Origin: an uncultured Polycyclovorans sp.
Lineage (GTDB): Bacteria > Pseudomonadota > Gammaproteobacteria > Nevskiales > Nevskiaceae
Direction of reading: 5' to 3'
Length of the DNA stretch: 17,757 bases
Assembly: GCA_936928855.1 (NCBI GenBank)
Contig: CAKZHZ010000039.1
Span: 1 to 17,757 of the forward strand
Position numbers and translations under genes: made by a program. The notes under the pieces were generated by a model. The model searched no databases. It had not been told where the DNA came from and saw only the letters and a list, made by a program, of their open reading frames with translations. Positions 15,122 to 17,757 of the stretch are shown piece by piece. Numbering within the stretch: position 1 is the first letter of the stretch; each line of letters starts with the position of its first letter.

Positions 15122-17698
15122 ATGGCCGGTCCATCCAGCGCGGCGCCCGGTGGCATGCAGGAAAAGATTCTCCAGGTGATCGAGCCGATCATCTACGGCA
15201 AGCGCATGCTGATGCTGGCCTTGCTCGGCGTGATGACCGCGGTCTTCACCTGGTTCGCTGTCGGTACACATGTGGACGCCGGGTTCGACAAGTCGATCCC
15301 GCTCGAGCACGAGTACATGCAGGTGTACAAGCATTACGAGGCTGAGTTTGGTGGTGCCAACGGTGTCTATGTGGCGCTGATCCAGAAGGATGGCGATATC
15401 TACAACGAGCACTTTCTCAGCAAGCTCAAGCAGGTGACGGACGAGGTCTTCTTCCTGCCCGGCGTGGACCGTTCGAGAGTGTCGTCACTGTTCACGCCGG
15501 ATGTGCGCTTCATCGAAGTGGTGGAAGGCGGGTTTCGGGGGGGCAACGTCATCCCCGCCGAGTACCAGCCGACCGAGTACTACTTTGATCTGATTCGGTC
15601 CAACGTCGGCAAGGCCGGCATCATCGGACGCTACACCACCAAGGATCAACGCGGCGCGATGGTGTTCGCGGAGCTGCTCGAAACCGACCCGGTGACCGGC
15701 GAGAAGCTCGACTATCAAGAGGCCGCGCGGCAGCTGGAAGAGAAGATCCGCCAGTTTGAGGACGACCAGATCGAGGTTCACATCCTCGGGTTCGCCAAGG
15801 TGATCGGGGATGTCACCGATGCCGCGATGGAAGTGATCATGTACTTCTTCGTGGCCCTGGGCATGACCTTCGTCCTGCTGATCCTCTACCTCGGCAGTTT
15901 CAAGTTGTCGATTCTGCCGCTGGTGTGCGCGTTTGTGGCGGTGATCTGGGAGTTCGGACTGCTCACCCTGTCGGGCTACGGGCTTGATCCCTTCGCCATT
16001 CTCGTGCCCTTCCTGATTCTCTCGGTGTCGGTATCCCATGGGGTGCAGTACACCAGTTCCTGGGTCTCCGAACTGGCCACCGGTAAAAGTGGTTACGACG
16101 CGTCGGTGGAGACCTTCCGCCGCCTGGCCATTCCGGGCACGACCGCGCTCATCACCGACACGGCGGGCTTCCTGACGATCATGCTGATCCCCATCGACGT
16201 GATCCGCGAGATGGCGATCAATGCTTCCTACGGGATGATCGCGATCATCATCACCAACAAGGTGCTGATGCCGATCTGGCTCACCTACATGAACGTCAAG
16301 GATGTCGACGCGTTCGTCAAGAAGCAGGAGGCCCGCGAGGCCGTGTTCAATCCGGCGTTCCGGGCAATGACGGCAATCACCCGCCCGGGACCGGCCGCGC
16401 TCATTATTCTGGCGGCGGCAGCCACCTACGGGTGGGCGCTGTGGAAAGGGCAGGACATGATTTACGGCGACGCGCAGGCGGGTGTGCCCGAGCTGCGGCC
16501 GGACTCCCGCTACAACCGGGATACGGCGGCGGTCGTGGAGAACTTCGCGATCGGCACCGACATTCTCAAGGTGATTGCGGAAACCTCCAAGGACGCCTGC
16601 ATCCGTTACGACGTGATGTCGCAGATCGATCGTTTCGCCTGGAACCTGCAGAACGTCGAGGGCGTGCAGTCCTATGTGTCGCTGCCCTGGGCCGCCAAGC
16701 AGGTCGCTTCGGCGTTTTCCGAGGCCTCTCCGAAGTATCACATCCTGCCGCGCAACCAGTATGTGATGGTGCAGGCCATCACGCCGATTCCCACGTCTTC
16801 GGGCCTGTTGAACCCCGACTGCTCGGCCATGGCGGTGTTCCTGTTCATGGCCGATCACAAGGCCACCACCATCACCCGTACCACTGATGCGGTGAAGGCC
16901 TTCGATGCGGCGAACGCCGAGGAGTACTACGAGGAACACCCGGATGCCAACCCGCAGCAGTGTGCCGAGCGCACCGTCGCGCGGCGCGAATGGGGTGACC
17001 TCCGCCTGCAGTTGCGCCAGCGAGCGGACAGCCTGCGGGCAGGGGGTGCCACCGAAGCGGAAATCGATGCGCATCCGGACATCGTGGCCCTGAAAACGGC
17101 TGAAGATGAGGCCGAGGCCCATTTCGATTCCTTCAGCACGGATTGCCCGGTGAACTTTGCGCTGGCCACAGCCAACGTGGGTGTGATGGCGGCCACCAAT
17201 GAGGTGGTGATGGAGAAGGAGAAGGCCATCGTGTACTACGTGTACGCGGTGATCATCGTGTTCCTGTGGCTGTCGTTCCGTAACGTGGCGGGCGTGTTCT
17301 CCATTCTGTTGCCGCTCTACATCGTGTCGCAGCTGATCTACGCGTTGATGGCCATCAACGGTATCGGCATGAAGGTGGCCACCCTGCCGGTGGCGGCACT
17401 GGCGGTGGGGATCGGTGTCGACTATGGCATCTATATCTATTCGACCATCGAAGAGTTTGTGAAGAAGGGCATGAGCCTGGCGGACGCCTATTACGAAACC
17501 CTGCGCATGACCGGCAAGCCGGTGATGTTCACCGGCTTGGTGTTGTCGGGTTCCGTGGCGACCTGGCTGTGGTCCGGCCTGCAGTTCCAGGCCGACATGG
17601 GGCTGCTGCTGACCTTCGCGTTCTTTGCCAACATGCTCGGGGCCGTGTTCGTCTGCCCGGCGCTGTGTCGGTATCTGATGAAGCTGCCGAATGGCTAG
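15122..17698 (+). CDS. RND superfamily (MMPL-type) transporter
   Basis: This is an inner-membrane transporter of the resistance-nodulation-division superfamily, with two homologous halves. Its 858 residues run as follows: helix 1 (about 29-48), first periplasmic loop (50-235), helices 2-6 (236-390), a cytosolic linker, helix 7 (about 423-440), second periplasmic loop (440-698), helices 8-12 (700-855). Helix 10 keeps the proton-relay type motif GIGVDYGIYIYS with D767; the equivalent place in helix 4 (SVSVSHGVQYTS) has S305. The second loop carries four cysteines (493, 567, 614, 675) and a charged helical stretch (about 615-672). GGGGAG lies 6 bases before the ATG. MMPL-type relatives move lipids, hopanoids or other hydrophobic molecules; the cargo here is not evident. 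Confidence 0.93.
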   Translation: MAGPSSAAPGGMQEKILQVIEPIIYGKRMLMLALLGVMTAVFTWFAVGTHVDAGFDKSIPLEHEYMQVYKHYEAEFGGANGVYVALIQKDGDIYNEHFLSKLKQVTDEVFFLPGVDRSRVSSLFTPDVRFIEVVEGGFRGGNVIPAEYQPTEYYFDLIRSNVGKAGIIGRYTTKDQRGAMVFAELLETDPVTGEKLDYQEAARQLEEKIRQFEDDQIEVHILGFAKVIGDVTDAAMEVIMYFFVALGMTFVLLILYLGSFKLSILPLVCAFVAVIWEFGLLTLSGYGLDPFAILVPFLILSVSVSHGVQYTSSWVSELATGKSGYDASVETFRRLAIPGTTALITDTAGFLTIMLIPIDVIREMAINASYGMIAIIITNKVLMPIWLTYMNVKDVDAFVKKQEAREAVFNPAFRAMTAITRPGPAALIILAAAATYGWALWKGQDMIYGDAQAGVPELRPDSRYNRDTAAVVENFAIGTDILKVIAETSKDACIRYDVMSQIDRFAWNLQNVEGVQSYVSLPWAAKQVASAFSEASPKYHILPRNQYVMVQAITPIPTSSGLLNPDCSAMAVFLFMADHKATTITRTTDAVKAFDAANAEEYYEEHPDANPQQCAERTVARREWGDLRLQLRQRADSLRAGGATEAEIDAHPDIVALKTAEDEAEAHFDSFSTDCPVNFALATANVGVMAATNEVVMEKEKAIVYYVYAVIIVFLWLSFRNVAGVFSILLPLYIVSQLIYALMAINGIGMKVATLPVAALAVGIGVDYGIYIYSTIEEFVKKGMSLADAYYETLRMTGKPVMFTGLVLSGSVATWLWSGLQFQADMGLLLTFAFFANMLGAVFVCPALCRYLMKLPNG

Positions 17699-17757
17699 TG
17701 TCCCTGTCCCAGAAAGTCCTTGATGAAATCGCGCCAGGATTTTTCGCGTCTGGCAAG
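17695..17757 (-). CDS. Possible C-terminus of a convergent gene (5' part beyond the window)
   Basis: The minus strand reads an open frame from the right edge to a TAG at 17697-17695: LARREKSWRDFIKDFLGQGH. It overlaps the RND stop by four bases. The composition looks protein-like (charged, amphipathic helix), but 20 residues are too few to recognise a family, and the frame may simply be open by chance. Confidence 0.35.
   Translation of the reverse strand, partial: LARREKSWRDFIKDFLGQGH

Noticed and set aside
15485..17122. Long minus-strand open frame (545 codons) opposite the RND gene
   Set aside because: His/Arg/Gly-rich product with no family resemblance, fully antisense to a convincing transporter.

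Overview
This window reads as chromosomal DNA of a GC-rich, aerobic gammaproteobacterium. The evidence is a cytochrome bc1 operon of the petA-petB type, a PilS/PilR type IV pilus two-component system, a divergent sucCD operon beside pilSR (an order I recall from Xanthomonas-like genomes), and a bamD/rluD/pgeF cluster as in Pseudomonas. The DUF1302, YCF48-like and RND genes at the right end suggest a hydrocarbon-, lipid- or steroid-using lineage, perhaps Nevskiales or a relative; that placement is a guess. I see no rRNA, tRNA, CRISPR array, transposase or other sign of recent transfer, and no gene-free stretch longer than about 160 bases.

Left block, minus strand (1-4910): transcription runs leftwards from a small PP0621-type zinc-ribbon membrane protein into pilS and pilR, which are overlapping genes. 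A 158-base gap follows, then petA (Rieske Fe-S protein) and petB (cytochrome b), which share one base. petB runs off the left edge, so cytochrome c1 should lie just outside.

Middle block: from the divergent 4911-5067 region, sucC, sucD and a two-domain glutamine-dependent nadE run rightwards, giving succinyl-CoA synthetase and NAD synthesis. nadE converges with bamD, the outer-membrane assembly lipoprotein, with only 10 bases between them. bamD is divergent from rluD, which overlaps pgeF. The bamD/rluD gap is 45 bases and holds a helically phased direct repeat.

Right block (11519-17698): three plus-strand genes with strong ribosome binding sites. They encode a DUF1302 outer-membrane protein with a signal peptide and terminal Phe, a secreted YCF48/Asp-box propeller, and an MMPL-type RND transporter. 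Together they could form an inner membrane-periplasm-outer membrane export or lipid-transfer route. This is the least characterised part of the window and the best candidate for an undescribed system. A minus-strand reading frame entering from the right edge may be the C-terminus of a convergent gene.
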